34,341 nucleotides of DNA from Candidatus Peregrinibacteria bacterium CG10_big_fil_rev_8_21_14_0_10_49_10 (GCA_002772545.1 PFDR01000042.1:6384-40724), one strand, 5' to 3'. Positions 1 through 8,274 are shown, numbered from the stretch's first letter. Notes: generated by a model not told the origin, from the sequence alone. Program-made: numbers and translations.

Positions 1-699
1 AACCAGGCCTCGCTCCTCCGGCAAATAGCCTACCGGTTCAGCATGCGGAAGGCTGTGCAAAGATCTTCCCGCATCATAGCCGTGAGCTCGTTTACGGCTG
101 AGGAGGTACGGAGGACCTACGGAGAGCACATAGCGGAAAAAACAACCGTCATTCAGGAGGCTGTTTCTTCGCAGTTCACTCCCCGTTCCACGGAGGAACA
201 GGAAGCTGTGCGTAGCAGGTATCATCTTCCGAAAACGTTTCTTCTGTACGTCGGTAATGCCAAACAGCATAAAAATCTCCCCGTACTGCTCGCTGCGTTT
301 CGGCAGGCACAACTGCAGGAGACCGCTCTCGTTCTTGTGACGGGCGAAAAAGAAGCATCCCGTCTGCACACCGGTACGAACGTACAACGCATTGAATCGG
401 TACGGGAGGAAGATTTACCTGCTCTCTACAGTGCTTCCCGTGCTTTCGTAACAGCTTCCCTGTATGAGGGTTTCTGCTTTCCTCTTCTGGAGGCTGCCGC
501 GTGCGGCTGTCCGGTTCTAGCTGTAAACGGTTCGGCTATTGCAGAAGTAGCCCCTCCGGGTGCGGTACTTGTGGAACCGATGGTTGCCTCTTTTGCTGCG
601 GCATTCAAACATCTTCCTGCTCCTGCCCCTTCTCCTTCGCTGCATTCTCGTACCTGGAAGCATGTCGCAGAAGAAACACTCTCTGTACTCCGGAAATAG
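1..699 (+). CDS. Glycosyltransferase family 1/4 (GT-B), C-terminal part; truncated by window start
   Basis: Frame 1 is open from nt 1 (NQASLLRQIAYRFS upstream of the listed ATG); motifs FLLYVGNAKQHKNLPVLLAAF and ASLYEGFCFPLLEAAACGCPVLA are typical of GT1/GT4 C-terminal domains. Confidence 0.88.
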   Translation, partial: NQASLLRQIAYRFSMRKAVQRSSRIIAVSSFTAEEVRRTYGEHIAEKTTVIQEAVSSQFTPRSTEEQEAVRSRYHLPKTFLLYVGNAKQHKNLPVLLAAFRQAQLQETALVLVTGEKEASRLHTGTNVQRIESVREEDLPALYSASRAFVTASLYEGFCFPLLEAAACGCPVLAVNGSAIAEVAPPGAVLVEPMVASFAAAFKHLPAPAPSPSLHSRTWKHVAEETLSVLRK

Positions 700-764
700 A
701 GACAATTCTTTTCTTCTCACACCTTTGTTTCCTTTCTTCTCCAACAGGTAGTACTGTGGACGGT

Positions 765-1058
765 ATGGATCATATTAGTTCTCTCCTTACCAAGGTGCTG
801 CAGAAGCGTGGCCTGACTTCACACGCCGAAGCGTCTCTCCTGATCCTGCGCTGCAGGGAATGGCTCACAGAGCATCTGCCGGAATGTGCGCAGGAACTCC
901 ATCCACAAACGTTTACGGACGGTGTTCTCGCCATATCCTGTGATCACTCCATTGCCGCACAGGAATGCCGTCAGCAAACAGAAGCATTACTTTCTCACCT
1001 TCGGGAAGTTTGTCCCGGTATTGCCGTAGAACAGATTCGTCTTCTCCGCGGTGTGTAA
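765..1058 (+). CDS. DUF721/DciA-like protein
   Basis: MDHISSLLTKVLQKRGLTSHAEA... ends VEQIRLLRGV; size and layout like DUF721 proteins; in-frame ATG at 765 within the longer ORF 501..1058. Confidence 0.55.
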   Translation: MDHISSLLTKVLQKRGLTSHAEASLLILRCREWLTEHLPECAQELHPQTFTDGVLAISCDHSIAAQECRQQTEALLSHLREVCPGIAVEQIRLLRGV

Positions 1059-1139
1059 GCGGAGAATTTGCATCTTTTTGGCTTGCGAAGCGTCTGGGGC
1101 TTACCTACACTCTGCGGGCTGGCTTTACGCTCGTTTTCT

Positions 1140-1712
1140 ATGCTTGTTATTCGACTACAACGCACCGGCGCCCGCAATGCACCAACCTATCGCTTGGTTG
1201 TAGCCGAACACAGCAAACCTGTGAAGGGCCGCTTTAAGGAAATCGTAGGACACTACCTGCCTACACGTGAACCTGCACAATTGAACTTTGACGAGGAACG
1301 CATTCGTCACTGGATGAGCAAAGGAGCTCTCCCCAGCAATACCGTTGCCCGTCTTCTCTCCAAAAACGGTGTGGCGGGTCTGGAAAAATACATTGAGTCA
1401 TATGCCAAGCAGAAACCAAAGAATCCCGAAGAAGTGCCGGAGGCACCTGCCGCAGCACCGGAAGCACCCGCTGCGCAAACAGAAGAAGCACCTGCACAGG
1501 AGAAAGCACCCGTTGCCGAAGAACAGAAATCAGAACCGGTCGCAGAGGAACCTGCTGCAGAGAATGCTGCACCTGAGGTGCCCGCAGAGGAGACAAAGGC
1601 TGAACCTGCCAAAGAAGAACCGCAGGATGCAGCTCCTGCTGCCCCGGAAGCAGCACAGAGTGAAGAGGAAAAAGCCTCTGGAGATACTGATGACAATGAG
1701 AAGAAAGAGTAA
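1140..1712 (+). CDS. rpsP: 30S ribosomal protein S16 with long Ala/Pro/Glu-rich C-terminal extension
   Basis: MLVIRLQRTGARNAPTYRLVVAEHSKPVKGRFKEIVGHYLP is a canonical S16 N-terminus; start at 1140 rather than ORF start 1068. Confidence 0.95.
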   Translation: MLVIRLQRTGARNAPTYRLVVAEHSKPVKGRFKEIVGHYLPTREPAQLNFDEERIRHWMSKGALPSNTVARLLSKNGVAGLEKYIESYAKQKPKNPEEVPEAPAAAPEAPAAQTEEAPAQEKAPVAEEQKSEPVAEEPAAENAAPEVPAEETKAEPAKEEPQDAAPAAPEAAQSEEEKASGDTDDNEKKE

Positions 1713-1726
1713 TATACTCCCCGCGT

Positions 1727-1993
1727 ATGACTGCCACTGAGTTCCCCGGCGAAAGCTTTCTTCGTTACGTTCTGGAATCCCTCATAGAGGATCCGGACCA
1801 GTTGGTTATAGAGTCTGTAGAAGACGATCTGGGTATTTTGCATACCATCCGGGTGAGTGAGAACGATATGGGAAAGCTGATAGGAAAAGGAGGGCAGACT
1901 ATTAAAGCTCTCCGCACGCTCCTGCGTATTATTGGCGGCAATACAGCGAAGCGTATTAACTTAAAGGTTTTGGAGCCTGCCGCTGCTTCTTAG
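1727..1993 (+). CDS. KH-domain RNA-binding protein (KhpA-like)
   Basis: GKLIGKGGQTIKALRTLLRIIG (GxxG KH motif); located directly after rpsP, as in many bacteria. Confidence 0.9.
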   Translation: MTATEFPGESFLRYVLESLIEDPDQLVIESVEDDLGILHTIRVSENDMGKLIGKGGQTIKALRTLLRIIGGNTAKRINLKVLEPAAAS

Positions 1994-2009
1994 TTTTCCC
2001 CCCCATCCT

Positions 2010-2327
2010 ATGATCCGAGATCTTCTGGAAGGCGCAAGTGTCGTAGAAATTGTCGCCACCTTTGTTGCGATGGCTCTCATAGCTGCAACCATTCTCTGTC
2101 TTGTGTATGTTATTTTCGGAGGTATTTCCTTTATTCTCTCTGCGGGAAACGAAGAGAAGATAAAAAAAGCGGTTCACACTATTCGCTTTGCGGTCATAGG
2201 CCTGTTTGTCTCGTTCATTGCCTTCTTCATTGTGCGCTTTATTGCCAATATTCTGGATATTCCGTTCGAACTTAACTTCTCCGACATCCTGGATCTCATG
2301 CAGGAGATTTTTAGTGCACTTTCCTAA
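2010..2327 (+). CDS. Small two-TM membrane protein (VirB2/pilin-like topology)
   Basis: Two hydrophobic segments around a GNEEKIKKAVHTI loop; typical of CPR pilin-like small membrane proteins. Confidence 0.65.
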   Translation: MIRDLLEGASVVEIVATFVAMALIAATILCLVYVIFGGISFILSAGNEEKIKKAVHTIRFAVIGLFVSFIAFFIVRFIANILDIPFELNFSDILDLMQEIFSALS

Positions 2328-2333
2328 CGGAAG

Positions 2334-4202
2334 TTAGAGAAGCTTCCTTCGAAGTAATCCTGTTGCAGCTGCTCCCATGAGTCCTGTAAGTGCAAGGAAG
2401 AGACCGCCAAAACCCACACCCGAGTGAGGAAGATTTGTGACAACACGCATCTCAGAGGTACGTATGCGATCGGTGAGTGAAAAGATTTCCAGACCGTTTC
2501 CGCTTACGGATGTGACCGTGCGGATGGTACTTCCTGTCGGTGCTCTCTGAGAGACAACTGCTGTGTAGCGCACACTCCATTTTGCTCCCGGAGCAAGAAG
2601 AGGGACGTTCCACACAAGGGCATTCCCGTCACGTCGTGCGCCCGCTGAATCAGCAACCTGCAGGAAACGATCATCAGTGCGTTCCTGTACGGCAATGTTA
2701 CTCATTGTCTCGGTCGTCGTATTGCGAAGAGTAAGGGTGTAACTTACGGTGTCTCCCGTTCGCACTTCATTCCTGTCTGCTACTTTGCTCAGTAGGACCG
2801 AAACACTGTTTTGCACTCCGGTAAGAGGAAGCAGAGATCCCTTTCCTCCGCTGTTCACCACACGCTTGGTAGAAACCATAGTGGTATCTGCAGCCCTGTT
2901 TCCTTTTACATCTGCGCTGGCTCTCAACTGTGTACCCAGTGGAGCATCACTGCGTATGCGGCCGGTCACCTGAAGGTTGCGTGTGCCATTGGGACTTACC
3001 ACTAACCCGGTCCAGTGTACGTTCTTCCCTGTCCATGCACCTCCTTCCGTAGAAGACACAAATTCAACATACCTCGGCAGTGCGACATTTACATCAACAT
3101 CCGTAGCGAGTTTGTTGGTCGTATTACGAATGGCAATGCTGTACGACACATACTCTTTGGAAACAGCGCTTTCCAGACCATCTGAAATGGTGGCGATCAG
3201 TGCAGAATTTGGCGTACCGGTTACCACTCCGGTGGTATCCCGTGCTATGGAAGGACCGCTGGATACCTTCAGCTGAATATTCACATTGTTTGGGGTTCCA
3301 CGATCTACGATGGCAGTAAGGTAGTACTCCTTTACTTCGCCCGGTTCTATCTGCTCGTTCGTCCACTCAATTGCATCATTTGTGACCTTCGGCTTGCCGC
3401 TTGCGTTTACAAAGTTCAGGAATTCAGAAAGATCTGTGCGCAACTTAAATGCACGCCCCGGTCCACTGGGATTACTCACCACTATACGGTACATCAGTTT
3501 ATCATTTGGCTCTGCGTAGGCCTTTCCGTCACTCACAGAGAGTCTGAGCTGCGGAATCGACTGGTGCTCAGGATCATCGGCAATACCTTCTATGCGCGTA
3601 ATATCTGTAGCTTCCTCGCCATCTGCATACGCCTTTGCCACTACAAGGAGATCCTGGCCGGCACGCGGTTGTACATTCACGTTCACGTACAGCTTCTGCG
3701 TTCGTGCGGGGTAGAGCGTCACGTTCTTCCACACCACATAGTCCCCCACGACTGCTCCTCCCTCGGATGCCGAAAGAAAGTTTGCCTGTGGAGGAATGAA
3801 GAACTGTACATCTACATTCGAATTCTTCTCTCTGTCGCTTGTGAGAGAAAGTGTGTACGTCATGTGACCGTTGGCCTGCACCGTCTGTAAACCGTCTGTA
3901 ACTGTCAAAAAGACTCCCCTACCGGAAGCCCCTTCAGACTGATCATGAAGAGAAAGGCACTGTGGATCCTGCGGATAATCAATTTTACCATCAAAGTCAT
4001 TGTCTATTCCGTCTGCACATTCTGTGGAAGCAGCATAGACGTTGTACCCCAGCGGAGCATTCAGCATGCTATGCGCAAGAACTACCAGTATGCTGGCTGC
4101 AAGCAGCAGAGAGAGCGTTTTTAAGCGTAATGAGGCACACAGCATGAATGTGTTGGGATGAAAAAAGGAAGATAATATAAATGTTTTTTGATAATTTGTC
4201 AA
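2334..4202 (-). CDS. Secreted DUF11-repeat surface protein with C-terminal sortase-like signal (start may be Met at 4145)
   Basis: Repeats such as VSYTLTLRNTTTETMSNIAVQE and VSYSIAIRNTTNKLATDVDV are DUF11-like; N-terminal signal peptide; ECADGIDNDFDGKIDYPQDPQC motif; C-terminus LPHSG + hydrophobic stretch + RRKLL. Confidence 0.85.
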   Translation of the reverse strand: MTNYQKTFILSSFFHPNTFMLCASLRLKTLSLLLAASILVVLAHSMLNAPLGYNVYAASTECADGIDNDFDGKIDYPQDPQCLSLHDQSEGASGRGVFLTVTDGLQTVQANGHMTYTLSLTSDREKNSNVDVQFFIPPQANFLSASEGGAVVGDYVVWKNVTLYPARTQKLYVNVNVQPRAGQDLLVVAKAYADGEEATDITRIEGIADDPEHQSIPQLRLSVSDGKAYAEPNDKLMYRIVVSNPSGPGRAFKLRTDLSEFLNFVNASGKPKVTNDAIEWTNEQIEPGEVKEYYLTAIVDRGTPNNVNIQLKVSSGPSIARDTTGVVTGTPNSALIATISDGLESAVSKEYVSYSIAIRNTTNKLATDVDVNVALPRYVEFVSSTEGGAWTGKNVHWTGLVVSPNGTRNLQVTGRIRSDAPLGTQLRASADVKGNRAADTTMVSTKRVVNSGGKGSLLPLTGVQNSVSVLLSKVADRNEVRTGDTVSYTLTLRNTTTETMSNIAVQERTDDRFLQVADSAGARRDGNALVWNVPLLAPGAKWSVRYTAVVSQRAPTGSTIRTVTSVSGNGLEIFSLTDRIRTSEMRVVTNLPHSGVGFGGLFLALTGLMGAAATGLLRRKLL

Positions 4203-4471
4203 TAGTCTTGTTTAATATAATTATTGTTGACCATATAGGATTTAGACCGAAGAGTTGGAAAGCACATGTAAAGTTAGTTGATGCAAATGTTACTCCGCTA
4301 CTAGGACACAGAGGATGTCTTGATCGCTTTGATGCAAGATTGAATGGAAAAGCACACACAATGAAACTTGTTGAATCTAAGTGAATTACTAGGATTTGCA
4401 GCAAGCTATTTTAAAAGTTCTTGAATCTTAAATATGTGGTTGTAAACATTTTGATTCCTTTAGCAGGAGAA

Positions 4472-4507
4472 TGGTTTACCATGAGCGAACGAAGTGAGTT
4501 GAATGGT
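4472..4507 (-). repeat. tRNA 3' trailer element, copy 1 (tRNA-Val)
   Basis: tRNA-strand sequence ACCATTCAACTCACTTCGTTCGCTCATGGTAAACCA begins in the discriminator/CCA tail; shared with 8233..8274 and 17324..17375. Confidence 0.8.
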
Positions 4508-4581
4508 GGGTGGTACTGGAGTCGAACCAGTGACCTTCTGGGTGTAAACCAGACGCTCTAGACCAACTGAGCTAACCACCC
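4504..4581 (-). tRNA. tRNA-Val (UAC), CCA encoded
   Basis: Cloverleaf read by hand: GGGTGGT/ACCACCC acceptor, TCTGG-TTTACAC-CCAGA anticodon arm, ACTGG-TTCGACT-CCAGT T-arm, CCA at 4506..4504. Confidence 0.96.
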
Positions 4582-4616
4582 GATGGTTTTGAGTATAAAG
4601 ATTTTTTTGAGTTCTT

Positions 4617-4690
4617 CCAGACACTCTTCACTACCAACTGCCTGTCCGCCGTAGTTCGCCGAGGCGGACGAAGGTGGAAGCTAACCACCC
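4617..4690 (-). pseudogene. 5' half copy of tRNA-Val interrupted by a REP-like palindrome
   Basis: GGGTGGTTAGCT + [TCCACCTTCGTCCGCCTCGGCGAACTACGGCGGACAGG] + CAGTTGGTAGTGAAGAGTGTCTGG, versus tRNA GGGTGGTTAGCTCAGTTGGTCTAGAGCGTCTGG; insert has a GTCCGCC/GGCGGAC inverted repeat (4644..4650/4663..4669). Confidence 0.75.
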
Positions 4691-4767
4691 CCTGGCTCGT
4701 AGTATACGGATTCCGGTTGAGGGTTCCAGAATTCCCACTCGGGAATCCACAAAAGTGTACCACAGAG

Positions 4768-4796
4768 TTGCATGCACACACGCTTCTCCGTAGACT
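4768..4796 (+). promoter_or_regulatory. Predicted secG promoter (TTGCAT-17-TAGACT), leaderless start
   Basis: -35 4768..4773, 17-nt spacer, -10 4791..4796; ATG at 4803. Confidence 0.65.
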
Positions 4797-4802
4797 CTCG
4801 TT

Positions 4803-5015
4803 ATGCTTCATATTGTACATGCAATCATTTCCGTGCTGCTTATATTCACCATAATGCTGCAGCACAGAGCTTCCGGCCTTTCTGCCACCTTTGGCGGAGG
4901 GGGTACTACCAATGTTGTGCAGCGCAGAGGTGCGGAGAAGGTCATCTACAAAGCGAGTATCTGGCTGAGTGTGCTCTTCTTCGGTCTGGCCATTCTCCGC
5001 TGGTACGTCTACTAG
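4803..5015 (+). CDS. secG: Preprotein translocase subunit SecG
   Basis: Two TM segments around LQHRASGLSATFGGGGTTNVVQRRGAEKVIYK, a SecG hallmark. Confidence 0.85.
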   Translation: MLHIVHAIISVLLIFTIMLQHRASGLSATFGGGGTTNVVQRRGAEKVIYKASIWLSVLFFGLAILRWYVY

Positions 5016-5060
5016 GAGATCAGTGATTCCGCAGGGCATCTAAGCTATACTTCCCGTCAC

Positions 5061-7262
5061 ATGTTTCGCTTTTTCCGAACAGTAGCACACCATGAACGGA
5101 CAATACTCTTTTGCTGTATTGTTCTGTTTCTCATCAGCTTTGGCGTACTGCTACGCAAATTCTATGTCGAAAATACCACACTGGTGCCTAGCCGCGGGGG
5201 AACGTATATAGAGGGATCTGTCGGTGAACTGCAGCCACTCATCCCCTGGTTTACCGTTACCAATGATGTGAACCGCGATATTGTGTCTCTCGTCTTCGCC
5301 GGGTTACAGAAGTACAACCCGGAAACCAAGAAAATAGAGGATGATCTGGGAGTGCTGCAGGTCTCTGAGACTAACAAGGTGTACACCGTTCGTCTGCACG
5401 AAAACATTGAATGGCATGATTCCACACCTGAAGATCCCCATCTTGTCACGGCAGACGATGTTCTGTTTACCTTCCAATCCATTCAGAACCAGGATTTTCC
5501 GAACAGTCTGCTGAGGCAGAACTTTTTGGGAGTAACCATAGAGAAAGTGGATGAGCGTACGGTGAAGTTTATACTGGAGAAACCCTACCGTTTCTTTGCC
5601 AGTAACCTCACATTGGGGCTTCTCCCCAAGCGGTCATTTGAAGGAGTCCCCGTTGCAAAATTCGACCAGGTACTGGATTATGGCTTTGAACCTATTGGTG
5701 CTGGCCCCTATGCCTTTAAAGGGCTGGTACAAACAGACCTCAGTGTAGAAATTACGCTGGAACGCTTTGCCAGACCACTGGAACCGTTCTACCACCTGGA
5801 ACGCGTAGTGTTCCGGGTGTTTCCCGACTACAACACGCTTCTCTCCGATATCCGCACACTGGATGGCGTACGCCTGGTACCGCGAAACGATACCGGCGAA
5901 CCTATAGTTCCCCGCAGTTTCCGCGCGACAAACTACACGCTTCCGCAGTATGTGGCACTGTTCTTTAACCTGGATAAAGAAATTCTAGCGGATAAAAAGC
6001 TCCGGCTCGGCTTGCAGCTTGGTACAGATAAACAGGCACTTGTAGACAGAGTAAAAGAACTCGTGATTACAGATACTCCTCTCCTGGAAATAAATACGGA
6101 AGACTGGCGCTACCAGTACGATCCTCTTTCCGCTCAGGGAGCGCTGTTTAATTCCGACTGGCATCTGCCGGAGAAAGTGCGTCTGCAGCGACTCCTCGAA
6201 ATGCGGGAGTCCAATACCGTAGGTCCTCTGCATGTGGAACCTATTGTGTACATAGATACCGGCGCTTCACTCATCCTCACCGGTGCACTGCTCGACGTAC
6301 AACTCGGATCAACCATCAATGGTATTCCCATTCAGGCATCATCTACCGGTACCTGGGTTTCTGCTTTGCCCACTCACGGTGGAACCGGAAGCATACAGCT
6401 GGGCTATAACCTCCTTCGTTTGTCAGATAAAAAAGGAAAGGTTATAGATTCTGCTTATGTCTGGAGAACCACAAAGTCCAAAGACTACAAAGCAGCCTCC
6501 CTGGAACAGCAACTTCTTGAACAATTTGTAGCCTCTCGTTCAGAGGCACTCCCACCCGAGGAACGCATTACCGTAGCGAATTTATATCTGGAAAAGGGGT
6601 TCCTGCGCCGCAAGCTCTCTACGGATCCCACAGATATACGCATCAACGACAAAGGCGAACGTCTTTCCCTCAGACTTGTCACCAGCAAACAACCGCCGCA
6701 GTACGAAGAAATTGCCAAAGAAATTCAGCAACAGTGGGCGCAGCTCGGTGTGCACGTAGGTATTGAAATACCCGAAACCCGTGCAGAATTTGAAAAGAAG
6801 CTGATTAATAGAGATTACGATATTTTACTCTACGGGCAGTCTCTGTTGGACAACCTCGATAGTTACCCCTACTGGCATGGCAGCGGCGTACAGCATTTTA
6901 CGGGTAAACGATCGGATTTACGTATAGATGCCTACAATCTCTCACAATACGCCTCTTTGGAAGCAGATACCCTCCTGGAAGTCATACGGGAAACCGGCAG
7001 CAGTGACGAACAAAAACAGGCTCTGAGCGACTTGCGGGAAGTCCTAAAAAAGGACGTACCGGCTATTTTCCTCTACTCGCCTCTCTACACCTTTGCATAC
7101 AATGCTCGTTTACAGGGTGTTCGTCTGGGTACACCCTCCCTCCACTCCGACCGATTCCTTACCCTGCACCGGTGGTACCTCAAGGAAGGACGCCAGTTCC
7201 AGAGCGGAAAAAGTTGGTTTTCCTTCATCCCGTGGGTCTTTTCATCGGCTCTCTGGCAATAG
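5061..7262 (+). CDS. ABC transporter substrate-binding protein, family 5 (oligopeptide/DppA-like), N-terminally anchored
   Basis: N-terminal TM, GELQPLIPWFTVTNDVNRDIVSLVFAGL, VRLHENIEWHDSTPEDPHLVTADDVLFTFQSI; SBP_bac_5 signature. Confidence 0.9.
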   Translation: MFRFFRTVAHHERTILFCCIVLFLISFGVLLRKFYVENTTLVPSRGGTYIEGSVGELQPLIPWFTVTNDVNRDIVSLVFAGLQKYNPETKKIEDDLGVLQVSETNKVYTVRLHENIEWHDSTPEDPHLVTADDVLFTFQSIQNQDFPNSLLRQNFLGVTIEKVDERTVKFILEKPYRFFASNLTLGLLPKRSFEGVPVAKFDQVLDYGFEPIGAGPYAFKGLVQTDLSVEITLERFARPLEPFYHLERVVFRVFPDYNTLLSDIRTLDGVRLVPRNDTGEPIVPRSFRATNYTLPQYVALFFNLDKEILADKKLRLGLQLGTDKQALVDRVKELVITDTPLLEINTEDWRYQYDPLSAQGALFNSDWHLPEKVRLQRLLEMRESNTVGPLHVEPIVYIDTGASLILTGALLDVQLGSTINGIPIQASSTGTWVSALPTHGGTGSIQLGYNLLRLSDKKGKVIDSAYVWRTTKSKDYKAASLEQQLLEQFVASRSEALPPEERITVANLYLEKGFLRRKLSTDPTDIRINDKGERLSLRLVTSKQPPQYEEIAKEIQQQWAQLGVHVGIEIPETRAEFEKKLINRDYDILLYGQSLLDNLDSYPYWHGSGVQHFTGKRSDLRIDAYNLSQYASLEADTLLEVIRETGSSDEQKQALSDLREVLKKDVPAIFLYSPLYTFAYNARLQGVRLGTPSLHSDRFLTLHRWYLKEGRQFQSGKSWFSFIPWVFSSALWQ

Positions 7263-7430
7263 TGATGCAAAGAGATGTGGACAAAGATTCCGATCCAAAC
7301 ATAGTGCAGTTTGCCTATGCAGTTTCTTTCCTTTTTTTTGGACTAAAAGTCGCATAAGACCAGATCCAGACCAGAAATCTTACTCTCAGAAGAATTTCTG
7401 GGGTGTAGAAATTAAGTATACATACATCCA

Positions 7431-7459
7431 TTGACAAGGTTTCTTTACGCGAGTAGACT
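7431..7459 (+). promoter_or_regulatory. Predicted rplI promoter (TTGACA-17-TAGACT)
   Basis: -35 7431..7436, -10 7454..7459, 17-nt spacer; ATG at 7482. Confidence 0.7.
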
Positions 7460-7481
7460 GGCGCGGCTTTCAAATCGAACT

Positions 7482-7928
7482 ATGGAAATTTTACTCCTAG
7501 AAGACCTCCCCGGCGTTGGTAAGAAGAACGATCTCCTCATTGTAGGAGATGGCTATGCCATGAACAAACTGCTCCCGAACCGCATGGCTCTTGTTGCCAC
7601 ACCTACCGTACGTCGCCGCTATGCAGAGGAGATCAAGCGTCGCGCAGTAGAGAAGGTTGCAGAAACTGCAGCTGCACAGGCAGGAGGCACGAAGATTCAG
7701 GGAAAGAGTATTACTGTAGCTAAAAAGGCAACAAAGACCGGCAAGCTCTACGCCGCAGTCTCCGAGAAGGTTCTTGCAGAAGAAATGATGAAACAGCTCT
7801 CTGTCTCTGTGAAGCCGGAAGCAATTACCATCGCAGAACCTATTAAAGCTCTGGGCACCCACAGCGTTATCGTTACGCTTGCAGGTATTGCTCACGCTAT
7901 GAGCGTGGAAGTAACACAGGAGAAATAG
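7482..7928 (+). CDS. rplI: 50S ribosomal protein L9
   Basis: MEILLLEDLPGVGKKNDLLIVGDGYAMNKLLPNRMALVATP matches the L9 N-terminus. Confidence 0.95.
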   Translation: MEILLLEDLPGVGKKNDLLIVGDGYAMNKLLPNRMALVATPTVRRRYAEEIKRRAVEKVAETAAAQAGGTKIQGKSITVAKKATKTGKLYAAVSEKVLAEEMMKQLSVSVKPEAITIAEPIKALGTHSVIVTLAGIAHAMSVEVTQEK

Positions 7929-7935
7929 TTTTGCT

Positions 7936-7970
7936 TCATTAGCTTTGTTAGCGAGATTAGCTTGATTAGC
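7936..7970 (+). repeat. 9-nt periodic repeat TTAGCTTTG TTAGCGAGA TTAGCTTGA TTAGC
   Basis: Four phased TTAGC units just after the rplI stop; related to 34198..34242. Confidence 0.75.
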
Positions 7971-8079
7971 ATTTTGCTGTTCTCTATTCCACGAGCATTC
8001 TTCTCTTACTTCGCTCCTCACTCAGGGCAAGAGCCTATTTGATGTAAAAGTGGCTTTCTTCCTGTATATTTAGTTTGCA

Positions 8080-8127
8080 GGCCAGTAGCTCAGCCCTTCG
8101 GCTACGCTCAGGACTTAGAGCACCAGA
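8080..8127 (+). pseudogene. 5' half copy of tRNA-Ile interrupted by an 18-nt REP-like insert
   Basis: GGCCAGTAGCT + [CAGCCCTTCGGCTACGCT] + CAG(GAC)TTAGAGCACCAGA, versus tRNA GGCCAGTAGCTCAGTTGGTTAGAGCACCAGA; copy ends at tRNA nt 31. Confidence 0.78.
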
Positions 8128-8159
8128 AGGGAATTAAAATGTTGTATACTATTTGTAAT

Positions 8160-8236
8160 GGGCCAGTAGCTCAGTTGGTTAGAGCACCAGACTTATAAAC
8201 TGGCGGTCGGTGGTTCAAGTCCACCCTGGCCCACCA
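8160..8236 (+). tRNA. tRNA-Ile (UAU), CCA encoded
   Basis: GGGCCAG/CTGGCCC acceptor; CCAGA-CTTATAA-ACTGG anticodon arm (A31.A39 mismatch), anticodon TAT; GGTGG-TTCAAGT-CCACC T-arm. Confidence 0.93.
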
Positions 8237-8274
8237 TTCGACTCGTCGCTTCGCTCCTCGCTCATGGTAAACCA
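8233..8274 (+). repeat. tRNA 3' trailer element, copy 2 (tRNA-Ile)
   Basis: ACCATTCGACTCGTCGCTTCGCTCCTCGCTCATGGTAAACCA. Confidence 0.8.

Noticed and set aside
1261-1843. Minus-strand ORFs of 158 and 178 aa over rpsP
   Set aside because: Antisense of the low-complexity Ala/Pro/Glu tail, which keeps several frames open.
4181-4384. 67-aa ORF in an AT-rich intergenic patch (HIGFRPKSWKAHVKLVDANVTPLLGHRG...)
   Set aside because: No recognisable family and the opposite strand is also open; possible gene remnant, but unsupported.
7172-7357. Small membrane-like ORF overlapping the SBP gene end
   Set aside because: Largely overlaps the SBP coding region in another frame; no start signal or family support.
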